Translations under genes and position numbers: made by a program
Part shown: in pieces, positions 1-11,175 of the stretch
How the letters are laid out: each line of letters begins with the position of its first letter
Position numbering within the stretch: the stretch's first letter is position 1
Source of the DNA: Massilia sp. H-1
GTDB taxonomy: Bacteria; Pseudomonadota; Gammaproteobacteria; Burkholderiales; Burkholderiaceae_D
DNA: 64,000 bases
Direction of reading: 5' to 3'
NCBI GenBank assembly: GCA_024703915.1
Contig: CP087969.1
Coordinates: 2,914,001-2,978,000 of the forward strand
The notes under the pieces: generated by a model
What the model saw: the letters and a program-made list of their open reading frames with translations, nothing else
Told to the model about the DNA's origin: nothing
Databases searched by the model: none

Positions 1-366
1 CAGCCAGCGTCGGCGCGGTTTGCATCGCGGCATTGAAGGTGGTCGGCGTCAGCTGGGTAATCTGCACGGCTGGCAAAATGGTGCCGGTGGTGTCGATGAC
101 GTAGGCGAATACGGCGGGCGCGCTGGCGAAATCGCCAGGCTGGTTCACCGTTGCGCTGACACTGAGTGCTGCCGACAGACCGGCGGCCGAGGTGCCGGTG
201 ACCGTCGTTGGCGTAAAGCGCAGGACCGGACCGCTTGGGCTTGGCGTGACGGGCACGGCGGGCGCGGGCGTCGAACCGCCGCCTCCGCCGCAGGCGCTCA
301 GGCCGCTGCACAGCGTGGCCAGCAAAATCAGCGCAGGGCGCGGGCGGCAGTTGAATTCTCTGACAT
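1..366 (-). CDS. Partial secreted lipoprotein (N-terminal part)
   Basis: The minus strand encodes a lipoprotein-like N-terminus: a hydrophobic stretch ending in a lipobox (LSAC) followed by a glycine run and a Ser/Pro/Thr-rich linker, then a beta-rich segment with Val/Thr/Ala repeats (TVTGTSAAGLSAALSVSATV). It runs off the left edge, so function cannot be assigned. The ATG at 366 is out of frame with the lipobox by a small indel near 330, so the start is inferred. It resembles the N-terminal leader of many exported beta-sandwich proteins, but I recognise no specific family. Confidence 0.55.
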
Positions 367-977
367 GGTTGATTTTTTGGTAACTCGGGAGTCGCGATTA
401 TCCACGAAAGTCCTCGTGACGGGGGGAATAATTTGTGGATGCATGGATAGAAAACGGCAGCGCGCTCCTGACAGAAACTGTCATCACGGGCGGCTAAGAT
501 CCTGCCATCGATCGCCGCCGCCGCCGTGGCCGCTGCGATCCCCGCTCAGGAGGCCCGCATGCAACAACCGTCATTGCTCCCTTCCCCGGCACCAGTCCGG
601 GAGCCGTCCGTAGCGCGCCGCAACTGGATCGCTGTCGCCTCTGCCGGTCGGTATTTCCGACCACGACGTCGGCCTGATCGCGCAGGCCATGGCCGCTCTC
701 TGAAAAGTACCGTCTGGCGGTGCGAAACGTGGCGTGTCGCTGAACTCTGCAGAATGATCACATCGCCATCGAATATTGCTCATAATGCAAGCTGGATATC
801 TTGCCCGCGGATGGCGATTTTTTCCTTGATGAAACAGTCACTTGCGCGCGGGAATATCTGACTCGCCGTTCATTAGTGTTGTATTCTGGCCCCCTCGGCC
901 CCCCCAAACCGACCCTCTCCCAGCAGGGATTGCCCTTTCTGCACTACAATACGGCATTCCCAAATTTGAATAGCCCC
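367..977. other. Intergenic stretch before the mla operon, no firm gene
   Basis: These 611 bases separate the left-edge lipoprotein from mlaF. The only candidate gene is a short plus-strand frame starting at ATG 559 behind a good AGGAGG; with one base shifted near 640 it would end at 703 with a plausible tail (GISDHDVGLIAQAMAAL). I cannot assign it. A TACAAT hexamer at 945-950 could be a -10 for mlaF, but I see no convincing -35 at the right distance. Confidence 0.3.
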
Positions 978-1783
978 GTGTCCAATCTTGTCGAAATCCA
1001 CGATCTACACTTTGCCTATGGTGAACGTTCGATTCTGTCGAACCTGAACATGGACTTCCCGCGCGGGAAAGTCGTCGCGGTCATGGGTGGTTCCGGCTGC
1101 GGCAAGACCACCGTCCTGCGCCTGATCGGCGGCCAGATCCGCCCCCAGCAGGGCGAAGTCAAGGTGGCTAAGCAGAAACGGTCCACAAGCTCGACATCGA
1201 CAATCTGTACCGCCTGCGCCGCAAGATGGGCATGCTGTTCCAGTTCGGCGCCCTGTTCACCGATCTGACCGTGTTCGAGAACGTGGCTTTCCCGCTGCGC
1301 GAGCACACCGACTTGCCGGAAGAACTGATCCGCGACCTGGTCCTGATGAAGCTGCACGCGGTCGGCCTGCGCAACGCGGCCCAGCTCAAAGCCGGCCGAG
1401 ATTTCCGGCGGCATGGCGCGCCGCGTCGCCGTCGCGCGCGGGTCGCGCTCGATCCGGAACTGATCATGTACGACGAGCCCTTCGCCGGTCTCGACCCGAT
1501 CTCGATGGGCGTCACCGCCAACCTGATCCGCAGCCTCAACGATGCCCTCGGCTCGACCTCGATCCTCGTTTCGCACGATGTGCACGAGTGCTTCACGATC
1601 GCCGACTATGTTTACTTTATGTCCGCAGGAAAGATCGTCGCCCAGGGTACCCCGGCCGACCTGCGTGTCTCGGAAGATCCTTACGTGAAGCAGTTCGTCA
1701 ATGCAGCGCCGGACGGTCCCGTGCCGTTCCACTACCCGGGCCGTTCGCTCGCCGATGACCTCGGTCTTGGAGCGCAGCCATGA
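978..1783 (+). CDS. mlaF: Phospholipid ABC transporter ATP-binding protein MlaF
   Basis: MlaF is the cytoplasmic ATPase of the MlaFEDB inner-membrane complex that moves phospholipids between the inner membrane and periplasmic MlaC. Visible motifs are Walker A (GGSGCGKTT, near 1087), the Q-loop region (MGMLFQFGALF), the ISGG signature region and Walker B with D-loop (MYDEPFAGLDP, near 1470), plus the H-loop (SHDVHE). A GTG at 978 gives the family N-terminus. The frame breaks at about 1167 (GGCTAAGCAG where a Val-Ala-Gly stretch is expected) and is briefly lost between about 1393 and 1437. First gene of mlaFEDACB; its stop overlaps mlaE as ATGA. Confidence 0.93.
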
Positions 1784-2565
1784 TCCCGCGCATCCTGGCC
1801 GCCATCGGCGCCACCGTGCGCGAGAGCATCGAGAGCGTCGGTTTCGCCACCCGTTTCTTCTTCAATTTGCTCGGCGTATCGCCAGGCGCCTTGCGCCGCC
1901 CGGGCTTAATTTCTGAACAGACCCACTTCATCGGCAACTATTCGCTGGTGATCATCGTCGTCTCCGGCTTATTCGTCGGCATGGTGCTCGGTCTGCAGGG
2001 TTACATCACGCTGACCCCGTATGGCGCGGAACAAAAGCTCGGCCAGGTGGTCGCACTGGCACTGGTGCGCGAACTGGGTCCGGTCGTCACGGCCCTGCTG
2101 TTCATGCTAGCCGCGCAGGTACCTCGCTGACTGCCCAGATCGGCCTGATGAAAGCGATGAGCAATTGTCGGCCATGGAAATGATGGCGATCAATCCGATC
2201 CAGCGCGTGCTGGCGCCCCGCTTCTGGGCTAGAGCGTGATCGCGATGCCGGTGCTGGCCACCATCTTCAGCGCCGTTGGCGTGCTGGGCGGCTACCTGGT
2301 CGGCGTCAAGCTGATCGGTGTCGACGAGGGCGCGTTCTGGTCGCAGATGCAGGCCAATGTCGATGTCAGCGCCGACGTGATGAATGGCGTGATCAAGAGT
2401 TTCGTGTTCGGCATCGCGGTGACCTTCACCGCGCTGTTCCAGGGCTACCACGCGCAGCCGACGCCGGAAGACGTGTCGCGCGCAACCACCCGCACCGTGG
2501 TGATTGCGTCGCTGTTGGTCTGGGGCCTCGATTTCGTGATGACCGCCATCATGTTTAACAAGTAA
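1780..2565 (+). CDS. mlaE: Phospholipid ABC transporter permease MlaE
   Basis: This is the permease of the Mla transporter. The N-terminal part carries the family pattern FIGNYSLVIIVVSGLFVGMV followed by LGLQGYITL, and the C-terminal part holds the last membrane helices (VIASLLVWGLDFVMTAIMF). Length after repair is about 260 residues, normal for MlaE. The start overlaps the mlaF stop by four bases. The frame is broken at about 2104 (CATGCTAGCC for an expected Ala-Gly), near 2145 and at 2227 (GGGCTAGAGCG for Ala-Gly), all in an otherwise well-conserved stretch, so I regard the gene as intact in the cell. Confidence 0.92.
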
Positions 2566-2616
2566 TTTTGAATCCGGCGCGTAACAAGCGCCGAACAACA
2601 AGGGTTAGGAAATAAA

Positions 2617-3092
2617 ATGCATCGTAAATCTGTTGACGTCTGGGTTGGCCTGTTTGTCCTGCTGGGCCTGGCCGCACTGCTGTTCCTGGCACTCAAGGCC
2701 TAAGCAACATGAGCACCCTGTCATTCGGGCAGACCTACGCGGTCACGGGCAAGTTCGACAACATCGGCGGCCTCAAGCCGCAAGCGCCGGTCAAGAGTGC
2801 CGGTGTGGTGGTCGGACGCGTCGGCGACATCAAGTTTGATGACAAGACTTACCAGGCGCTGGTAACCTTGGAACTCGAGTCGGGCTATAAATTCCCTAAA
2901 GATAGCTCCTTGAAAATCCTCACCGCCGGTCTGCTCGGCGAGCAATACATCAGTATCGTCATGCATGGCGACGAGAAAAATCTGGCCAATGGCGACCGGA
3001 TCATGAGTACCCAGTCTGCTGCCGTGCTGGAAGACCTGATCAATCAGTTCATCTACAGCAAGGCTGCCGATGGAAAGGAAGAGAGCAAATGA
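2617..3092 (+). CDS. mlaD: Outer-membrane asymmetry substrate-binding protein MlaD
   Basis: MlaD is a single-pass inner-membrane protein whose MCE domain forms the periplasmic hexameric ring receiving lipid from MlaC. The N-terminus (MHRKSVDVWVGLFVLLGLAA) is the membrane anchor; the MCE domain follows (VTGKFDNIGGLKPQAPVKSA). Length is about 158 residues, typical for the short betaproteobacterial form. A GGA just upstream of ATG 2617 can act as ribosome binding site. The frame breaks at about 2699, where CCTAAGC replaces the CCGGC of an Ala-Gly pair. Its stop overlaps mlaA. Confidence 0.93.
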
Positions 3093-3973
3093 GAATAACA
3101 AGCTTGTCCGGCTGGCGCACGGCCGCGCTGCTGGCGATCGCCCTGGCGCTGACCGGTTGCGCCTCGCTGTCCGAAAAAGATCCGTACGAGAAGTACAACC
3201 GCTCGATGTTCGAGTTCAACGACGCAGTCGACCGCAATGCGCTCAAGCCAGCCGCCACGGCCTACAAGACCGTGCTGCCAAGCTTCGTGCAAACGGGCGT
3301 GAGCAACTTCTTCGGCAACCTGGCCGACGTCTGGACCGGTGCGAATAACTTCATGCAAGGCAAGGGCGAGCGCGGTTTCTCCGACCTCACCCGTGTGGTC
3401 ATCAATTCGACCTTCGGCCTGGCTTAGCCTGATCGATATCGCGTCCGATGCCGGTTTGCAAAAACACAATGAAGACTTCGGCCAGACCCTCGGTTACTGG
3501 GGCATGCCAAGCGGTCCTTATGTGATGCTGCCGCTGCTCGGCCCGTCGACCCTGCGCGATACCGCCGCGTTGCCGGTCGACATAGTGACCGACCCATGGG
3601 GCGCCGGCATGTCCGCCCGTGCCCGCAACATCGGCACCGTGGTGCGCGTGATCGACCAGCGTGCGGTCCTGCTGGACGCGACCAATCTGCTGGAAGAGGC
3701 CGCCCTCGACCGCTATGAATTCATCCGTGACGGCTATCTGCAGCAGCGCCAGAGCCGCGTGTTTGACGGCGAAGCGTCGCGCAAGGAAGCGCGCCGCCCG
3801 CCGTGACGACGATGAACCGACTGCCAAGAGCATTTCGGCCGCTTACGACGACCCGGGAAGCGATGTCCGGTACGGCGCCGGAAGCGGTCAAGCCGCAGCC
3901 TGAAACGCCCGAAGCGCCATCGCTGCCCGAAGCCCAGGCCAAGCCTTTGTCATCCGAAACGGCCTCCAAGTAG
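3089..3973 (+). CDS. mlaA: Outer-membrane lipoprotein MlaA (VacJ)
   Basis: MlaA removes phospholipid from the outer leaflet of the outer membrane and hands it to MlaC. A signal peptide ends in a lipobox (LTGCAS) and is followed by the family block DPYEKYNRSMFEFNDAVDR. The core continues to about 3750 (TLRDTAALPVDIVTDPWG). After restoring breaks at about 3424 (GGCTTAGCC for Ala-Gly) and around 3800-3870, the reading frame ends in a Pro/Glu/Ala-rich tail (PQPETPEAPSLPEAQAKP) at 3973. The gene sits between mlaD and mlaC, the usual betaproteobacterial arrangement. The end coordinate is less certain than the start. Confidence 0.88.
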
Positions 3974-4045
3974 TTAACTGGAGAACTGAACCCGCACTGA
4001 ACGGGTTGCGGTCTTCCTAAATTGCAACTATTAAGAAAAGAGCTT

Positions 4046-4683
4046 ATGAAACTGATCAAACAACTTATCGCCATGGCGACCGTCGTGGTCGCTACTTGGC
4101 CCTGGCCGCGCCGGTCGAAGCGCCGGACGTGCTCGTCAAGCGCATCAGCGCCGACGTCATCGAGACCGCCAAAGCCGACAAGGAAATCCAGGCTTAAGCA
4201 ACCAAAAGCGCGTCATGGACCTGGTCGAAACCAAAATCTTGCCGCACGTCGATTTCCAGCGCATGACCGCCCTGGCCATGCCTACCGTTTCTGGCGTGAA
4301 GCGACTCCGGAACAGCAAAAGCAGCTGTCGACCGAGTTCCGCACCCTGCTGATCTTCACCTATTCGGGCGCACTGTCGCAGATCAAGAACGAAACCGTGG
4401 AATTCAAGCCGCTGCGCGCTGATCCTGCCGATGAGCAAGTCGAAGTGCGTTCGCAAGTGAACGTGGCTTAAGCAAAGAGCCGATCACCCTGAACTACCGC
4501 CTGGCCAAGGGCGCGCAAGGCTGGAAGATTTTCGACATCAACGTGCTCGGCGCGTGGCTGGTGGAAACCTACAAGGGCACCTTCGCCACCGAAATCGGCA
4601 AGTCGGGTATCGACGGCCTGATCAAGGCACTGGCCGAGCGCAACAAGAAGCTGGCCAACAAGGCCCCAGCCAAAGCCAAATAA
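4046..4683 (+). CDS. mlaC: Periplasmic phospholipid shuttle MlaC
   Basis: MlaC carries phospholipid across the periplasm between MlaA and MlaFEDB. A signal peptide (MKLIKQLIAMATVVVA) is followed by the Tol_Tol_Ttg2 core: DVLVKRISADVIETAKADK, LPHVDFQRMTALAM, TPEQQKQLSTEFRTLLI, and a C-terminal GWKIFDINVLGAWLVETYK. Frame breaks are at about 4091, 4192 (GGCTTAAGCAAC for Ala-Gly-Asn), 4280 (ATGCCTACCG for ATGGGCCG) and 4469 (GGCTTAAGC for Ala-Gly). Repaired length is about 211 residues, normal. Two bases separate its stop from mlaB. Confidence 0.92.
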
Positions 4684-4685
4684 GC

Positions 4686-4982
4686 ATGTCTCAAATCAAT
4701 AAGCTGCAAAGCATCGAGTCCCTGACCGTCCAGAACGCCACCGCGGCGCTGGGCCAGGGCCTCGCTGCCATCAAGGCTGGCCAGACCGTGTTCGACCTGG
4801 CCACCGTCAAGGCGGCCGATTCGTCGGCCGTGGCCGTTCTGCTGGCCTGGAAACGGGCCGCCCGCCGCGCCGGTACGTCACTGTCTTACGTCAACGTGCC
4901 GGAAGGCTTGCAAAGCCTGGCCGCGCTGTACGGCGTCGATTCGTTCCTGGTGGAATCGCCCGCCAATCTGCATCACCATTGA
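4686..4982 (+). CDS. mlaB: STAS-domain protein MlaB
   Basis: MlaB is the small cytoplasmic STAS subunit that binds and stabilises MlaF. The 98-residue product is a single STAS domain: FDLATVKAADSSAVAVLLAW is the conserved beta-strand, DSSA loop and following helix, and AGTSLSYVNVPEGLQSLAAL forms the C-terminal part. This gene is uninterrupted. It closes the mla operon and is followed by a GC-rich hairpin at 5001-5019. Confidence 0.9.
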   Translation: MSQINKLQSIESLTVQNATAALGQGLAAIKAGQTVFDLATVKAADSSAVAVLLAWKRAARRAGTSLSYVNVPEGLQSLAALYGVDSFLVESPANLHHH

Positions 4983-5000
4983 TCCTGCCTTTTGAGAGCT

Positions 5001-5019
5001 GAACCGGGCACCCCGGTTC
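5001..5019 (+). terminator. Weak hairpin after the mla operon
   Basis: GAACCGGG and CCCGGTTC form an 8 bp perfect stem with a 3-base loop 18 bases after the mlaB stop. The following run (GCCTCTTGTCT) is only moderately T-rich, so this may be an attenuating or weak terminator. Confidence 0.5.
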
Positions 5020-5143
5020 GCCTCTTGTCTATACGAGTGGTTCCAGTCCATTCGATTCAGTACCACAAGATTTCCCCTATAATTGACGGCTCACTCCGCA
5101 ATGTGTATGCATGCTGTATATACAATTGCTCACCTATAAAAAC

Positions 5144-6068
5144 ATGACTGCAATTCAGATTACTAGCGTCGAGAAAAGCTACAAGTCGCTCAAGGCTTTA
5201 GGCGGCGTCTCACTGGCAATTGAAGAGGGCGAATTTTTCGGTTTGCTCGGCCCCAACGGCGCTTAAGCAAGACCACGCTGATTTCGACCATCGCTTCTAC
5301 CTGATCCGTCCTGACAGCCAAGCAGCGTGGCCATCCATGGCCACGACGTCATCACCGACTTTCGCGCCGCGCGGCAAGCTCGGCGTGGTGCCGCAGGAAC
5401 TCGTCTTCGATCCCTTCTTCACGGTGCGCGAAACGCTGCGCCTGCAGTCGGGCTACTTCGGCCTGAAAAACAACGACAAGTGGATCGACGAGGTCATGGG
5501 CGAGCTCGACCTGACCAACAAGGCCGACGTCAACATGCGCGCCCTGTCGGGCGGCATGAAGCGGCGCGTGCTGGTGGCCCAGGCCCTGGTGCACAAGCCG
5601 CCCGTGATCGTGCTCGACGAGCCGACCGCCGGGGTCGACGTGGAACTGCGCCAGACCCTGTGGAAGTTCATTTCGCGCCTGAACCGCGAAGGCCACACCG
5701 TGGTGCTGACCACCCACTATCTTGAAGAAGCCCAGGCCATGTGCCAGCGCGTGGCGATGCTCAAGGCCTAAGCAAGGTGGTCGCGCTCGACACGATGTCG
5801 GCCCTGATCCGCCGCATCTCGGGTTCGCAGCTGATCGTGCACCTGGCCAGCGGCGACCTGCCGGACGACTTGCGCCACCTGGTCTCGCACGACGAGCATG
5901 ACAACGGCCACGGCAACAAGTACAGCCTGCGCGTGAACGAATACACCGAAGTCAGAACCGATCCTGGCGCGCCTGCGCGAGAGCGGCGCCGTCATCGACG
6001 AAATGCAGTTGCAGCAAGCCGATCTCGAAGACATCTTCTTGCAGATCATGGACAAGGGTGCCCTATGA
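5144..6068 (+). CDS. ABC-2 type transporter ATP-binding protein (YadG-like)
   Basis: Cytoplasmic ATPase of a two-gene ABC exporter. Walker A (LLGPNGAGKTT expected) is split at about 5262 by CTTAAGCA; the signature LSGGMKRRVLVAQAL (near 5545), Walker B VIVLDEPTAGVD (near 5610) and H-loop TTHYLEEA are clear. Further breaks at about 5295, 5320, 5768 (CCTAAGC for Ala-Gly) and 5955 are spanned. Length about 305 residues. Its stop overlaps the permease ATG (ATGA). The pair resembles E. coli YadG/YadH and NodI-like exporters; the substrate is unknown. Confidence 0.85.
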
Positions 6069-6832
6069 GTCTCAATTCCGTCGGTTTCCAGACCCTGTTG
6101 TACAAGGAGATGCTGCGCTTCTGGAAGGTCGCGGCCCAGACCGTGGCCGCGCCGGTGCTCACCGCCACGCTCTACCTGCTGATCTTCGGCCACGTGCTCG
6201 AAGGCCGGGTCGAGGTGCAAGGCACCACCTACACCGCCTTCCTGATTCCCGGCCTGGTGATGATGAGCGTGCTGCAAAACGCGTTCGCCAATTCCTCGTC
6301 CTCGCTGATCCAGTCCAAGATCACCGGCAACCTGGTGTTCATCCTGCTGCCGCCGCTGTCGCACTGGGAGATCATCTCGGCCTACGTGCTGGCCTCGGTC
6401 GTGCGCGGCATTTCGGTGGGCCTGGGCGTGTTCATCGTCACCGCGTGGGCGGCCCACCTGTCGTTCGAAGCGCCGCTGTGGATCCTGGTGTTCGCCCTGT
6501 TCGGCGCCGCCATCCTGGGCACCATGGGCGTCATCATCAAGCATCTGGGCCGAGAAATTCGACCAGCTGGCCGCCTTCCAGAACTTCCTGATCATGCTTA
6601 GGCCACCTTCCTGTCCGGCGTGTTCTACTCGATCAAATCGCTGCCGCCGTTCTGGCAGGCGATCTCGCATTTCAATCCGTTCTTCTACATGATCGACGGC
6701 TTCCGCTACGGCTTCTTCGGCAAGTCCGACGTCTCGCCGTGGATGAGCCTTGCCATCGTGTCGGTGTTCTTCGTGGTACTCGCGGGGATCGCCATCAATT
6801 TGCTCAAGCGCGGCTACAAGCTGCGTCACTAA
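6065..6832 (+). CDS. ABC-2 type transporter permease (YadH-like)
   Basis: Integral membrane partner of the preceding ATPase. Hydrophobic segments occur near 6130-6190, 6240-6290, 6370-6450, 6480-6540 and 6740-6810, matching a six-helix ABC-2 permease. The motif FLIPGLVMMSVLQNAFANSS and the LPPLSHWE segment are typical of YadH. The frame is broken at about 6550 and at 6598, where GCTTAGGCC stands for Pro-Ala (GCCGGCC). Repaired length about 254 residues. Confidence 0.85.
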
Positions 6833-6845
6833 CCTAGGAATCATC

Positions 6846-8340
<1,495 letters not shown>

Positions 8341-8349
8341 GGCATCCCG

Positions 8350-9027
8350 ATGAGTCAGTTCAGTAACCCGGCCAATTCGCAGCTGATCCTGGCGCTCTCC
8401 AAGGGGCGCATTTTCGAGGACACGCTGCCGCTGCTGGAGGCGGCCTAAGCATCACCGTGCTCGAAAATCCCGAGACCTCGCGCAAGCTGATCCTCGCCAC
8501 CAACGATCCGAACGTGCGCGTGATCATCGTGCGCGCCTCCGACGTGCCGACCTACGTGCAGCACGGCGCGGCGGACTTCGGCGTGGCTAAGCAAGGACGT
8601 GCTGCTCGAACACGGCGGTGAAGGCTTGTACCAGCCGATTGACCTGAACATCGCCAAGTGCCGCATGTCGGTCGCGGTCAATGCGGGCTTCGATTACGAG
8701 AAGGCGGTGCGCCAGGGCGCGCGCCTGCGCGTGGCCACCAAGTTCGTCAACACGGCGCGCGAGCACTTCGCGGCCAAGGGCGTGCACGTCGATCTGATCA
8801 AGCTGTACGGCTCGATGGAACTGGCGCCGATCGTCGGCCTGTCGGATGCCATCGTCGACGTGGTCTCGACCGGCAGCACCCTGCGTGCCAACAACCTGGT
8901 GGAAGTCGAGGAGATCATGGACATCTCCTCGCGCCTGGTGGTCAATCAGGCCGCGCTCAAGCTCAAGCGAGAGCGCTTGCAACCCATACTCGAGGCGTTC
9001 GAACGAGCGTCCAAACTTAATAATTGA
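8350..9027 (+). CDS. hisG: ATP phosphoribosyltransferase catalytic subunit (short form)
   Basis: HisG condenses ATP with PRPP to begin histidine synthesis. Key segments are [29 protein letters not shown], and the PRPP-binding [18 protein letters not shown] near 8865. At about 225 residues it is the short form, lacking the C-terminal regulatory domain; known short HisG enzymes need the HisZ subunit, whose gene is not in this window. Frame breaks at 8446 (GCCTAAGCATC for Ala-Gly-Ile) and 8586 (GGCTAAGCAAGG for Ala-Gly-Lys). First gene of the his operon. Confidence 0.93.
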
Positions 9028-9037
9028 ACTGAATATC

Positions 9038-10362
9038 ATGTCGCTACAGATTCGCAAACTCGATTCGGCCCAGCCGGACTTCAAACAACAACTCGACACG
9101 CTGCTGGCGTTCGAAGCGTCCACCGATGAAGCGATCGAACAGTCTGTAGCATCCATCCTGCATGATGTGAAAACCCGCGGCGACGCCGCCGTCCTCGACT
9201 ACACCAACCGCTTTGACCGGATTCCCGGCGGCGCGGCCAGCATGGCGCAGTTCGACATTGGCCAGGCCGAATTGCAGGCCGCGCTGGACGGCTTGCCGCA
9301 AGCCCAGCGCGCCGCCCTGCAAACGGCGGCCGACCGCATTCGCGTGTTCCACGAGCGCCAGAAGCAGGAGCTAGGCGGCTTCACTTATACCGAACCGGAT
9401 GGCACGGTGCTGGGCCAGCGCATCACCCCGCTCGACCGGGTCGGCATCTACGTCCCGGGCGGCAAAGCGGCCTATCCCTCGTCGGTGCTGATGAACGCAG
9501 TGCTTAAGCCAAGGTGGCTTGGCGTCAAGGAAATCATCATGGTGGTGCCGACGCCGGACGGCGTGAAGAATCAGATGGTGCTGGCCGCCGCCGCCATTGC
9601 GGGCGTGACGCGCGTGATCACCATCGGCGGCGCGCAGGCGGTCGGCGCCCTCGCCTACGGCACCGCAACGATCGCCGCGGTCGACAAGATCGTCGGCCCG
9701 GGCAATGCCTACGTGGCCGCCGCCAAGCGGCGCGTGTTCGGCACGGTCGGCATCGACATGATCAGCCGGCCCGTCGGAAATCCTGGTCCTGTGCGACGGG
9801 ACCACCGATCCGGACTGGGTCGCCATGGACCTGTTCTCGCAGGCCGAGCACGACGAACTGGCCCAGGCCATCATGCTGTGCCCGGACGCCGGTTACATCG
9901 CGCGTCGAGGCCAGCATCCACCAGCTGCTGCCGACCATGCCGCGCCATGAAACGATCCGCACTTCCATGCGCGACCGGGGCGCGCTGATCCGCGTGCGCG
10001 ACATGCAGGAAGCCTGCGACATCGCCAACGCGATCGCCGCCGAACACCTCGAGATCTCGGCCGAGAACCCGCTCCAGTGGGCCGACCAGATCCGTCACGC
10101 GGGCGCCATGTTCCTCGGCCGCTTCTCGTCCGAGTCGCTGGGCGACTATTGCTGCGGTCCGAACCACGTGCTGCCGACTTCGCGCACGGCGCGCTTCTCG
10201 TCGCCGCTGGGCGTGTACGATTTCCAGAAACGCTCGTCGCTCATTTTCGTCAGCGAAGCCGGTGCCCAGACGCTGGGTAAAGTGGCCGCCGAACTGGCCT
10301 ACGGCGAAGGTTTGCAGGCCCACGCCTGCAGCGCCGAACTCCGACTGAAGCCGGCGCCATGA
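9038..10362 (+). CDS. hisD: Histidinol dehydrogenase
   Basis: HisD oxidises histidinol to histidine in two NAD-dependent steps using zinc. Recognisable blocks are [56 protein letters not shown] and the late [19 protein letters not shown]. Length about 440 residues. Breaks occur at 9505-9520 (GCTTAAGCCAAGGTGGCTTGGC for Pro-Ala-Lys-Val-Ala-Gly), 9777 (an extra A before GCCGGC) and about 9902. The stop overlaps the methyltransferase start as ATGA. Confidence 0.94.
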
Positions 10363-11175
10363 GCGCCTGGCTGAACCAGGTATTCTGCGAGGATGCGCTG
10401 TCCGGACTGGCGCGCATCCCGGACGGTTCCGTCGACCTGATCCTGACCGACCCGCCCTACAACCTGGGCAAGGATTACGGCAACGACTCGGACCAGCAAA
10501 GCGTGGCCGACTACCTGGCCTGGACCGCGCAATGGATAGACGCGGCGCTGCCCAAGCTCAAGCCGAACGGCAGCCTGTACATTTTCCTGACCTGGCGCTT
10601 TTCGCCGGAGATTTTCGTCATGCTCAAGCAGCGCATGACGATGATGAACGAGATCATCTGGGACCGCCGGGTGCCGTCCATGGGCGGCAGCGTGCGCAGT
10701 TTCAGCTCGGTGCATGACACGATCGGCTTCTTCGTGAACCGCAAGGATTACTACTTCGACCTCGACGCCGTGCGCATTCCCTACGACGCCGAAACCAAGA
10801 AGCTGCGTTCGCGCTCGATTTTCGTGGGCGCCAAGTGGCTGGAAGTGGGCTACAACCCCAAGGATCTGTGGAGCGTGTCGCGCCTGCACAAGGAACACCC
10901 GGAGCGCGCCGACCACCCGACCCAGAAGCCGCTCGAAATCATCGAGCGCATGGTCAAGGCTTCGTGCCCGCCGGACGGCGTGGTGCTCGATCTGTTCATG
11001 GGCAGCGGCACCACTGCGCTCGCTGGCCAAGCGCTGCGGCCGCAATTTTGTCGGCTTCGAACTCAATCCCGCCTACTGCGAGATCATTCAAAGCCGCCTG
11101 GCCGCGCTGGAACAGGACGCGGCGCCAAAGAAGCCCGTCAAACGCAAACCCTCGCCACAGAAAGTTGAAGCATGA
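10359..11175 (+). CDS. Beta-class DNA methyltransferase (YhdJ-like), inside the his operon
   Basis: A DNA adenine/cytosine-N4 methyltransferase with motif IV first ([14 protein letters not shown], near 10440) and the SAM-binding motif I last ([15 protein letters not shown], near 10985), which defines the beta class with a central target-recognition region. The [14 protein letters not shown] segment precedes motif I. DPPY favours N6-adenine modification; E. coli YhdJ (ATGCAT) has the same layout. A break near 11030 shifts the last part, restored as [20 protein letters not shown] and a basic Pro/Lys tail. It overlaps both hisD and hisC by ATGA, so it is translated with the his genes. No restriction endonuclease gene is adjacent. 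Confidence 0.88.

Noticed and set aside
1016..1732. Minus-strand frame of 238 codons opposite mlaF
   Set aside because: It is the antisense shadow of mlaF, whose Walker motifs are unambiguous.
10359..11175. The embedded methyltransferase as cause of the GCCGGC signature
   Set aside because: Its DPPY motif predicts adenine methylation, and GCCGGC has no adenine. A cytosine methyltransferase elsewhere would be needed. Not excluded, but unsupported.
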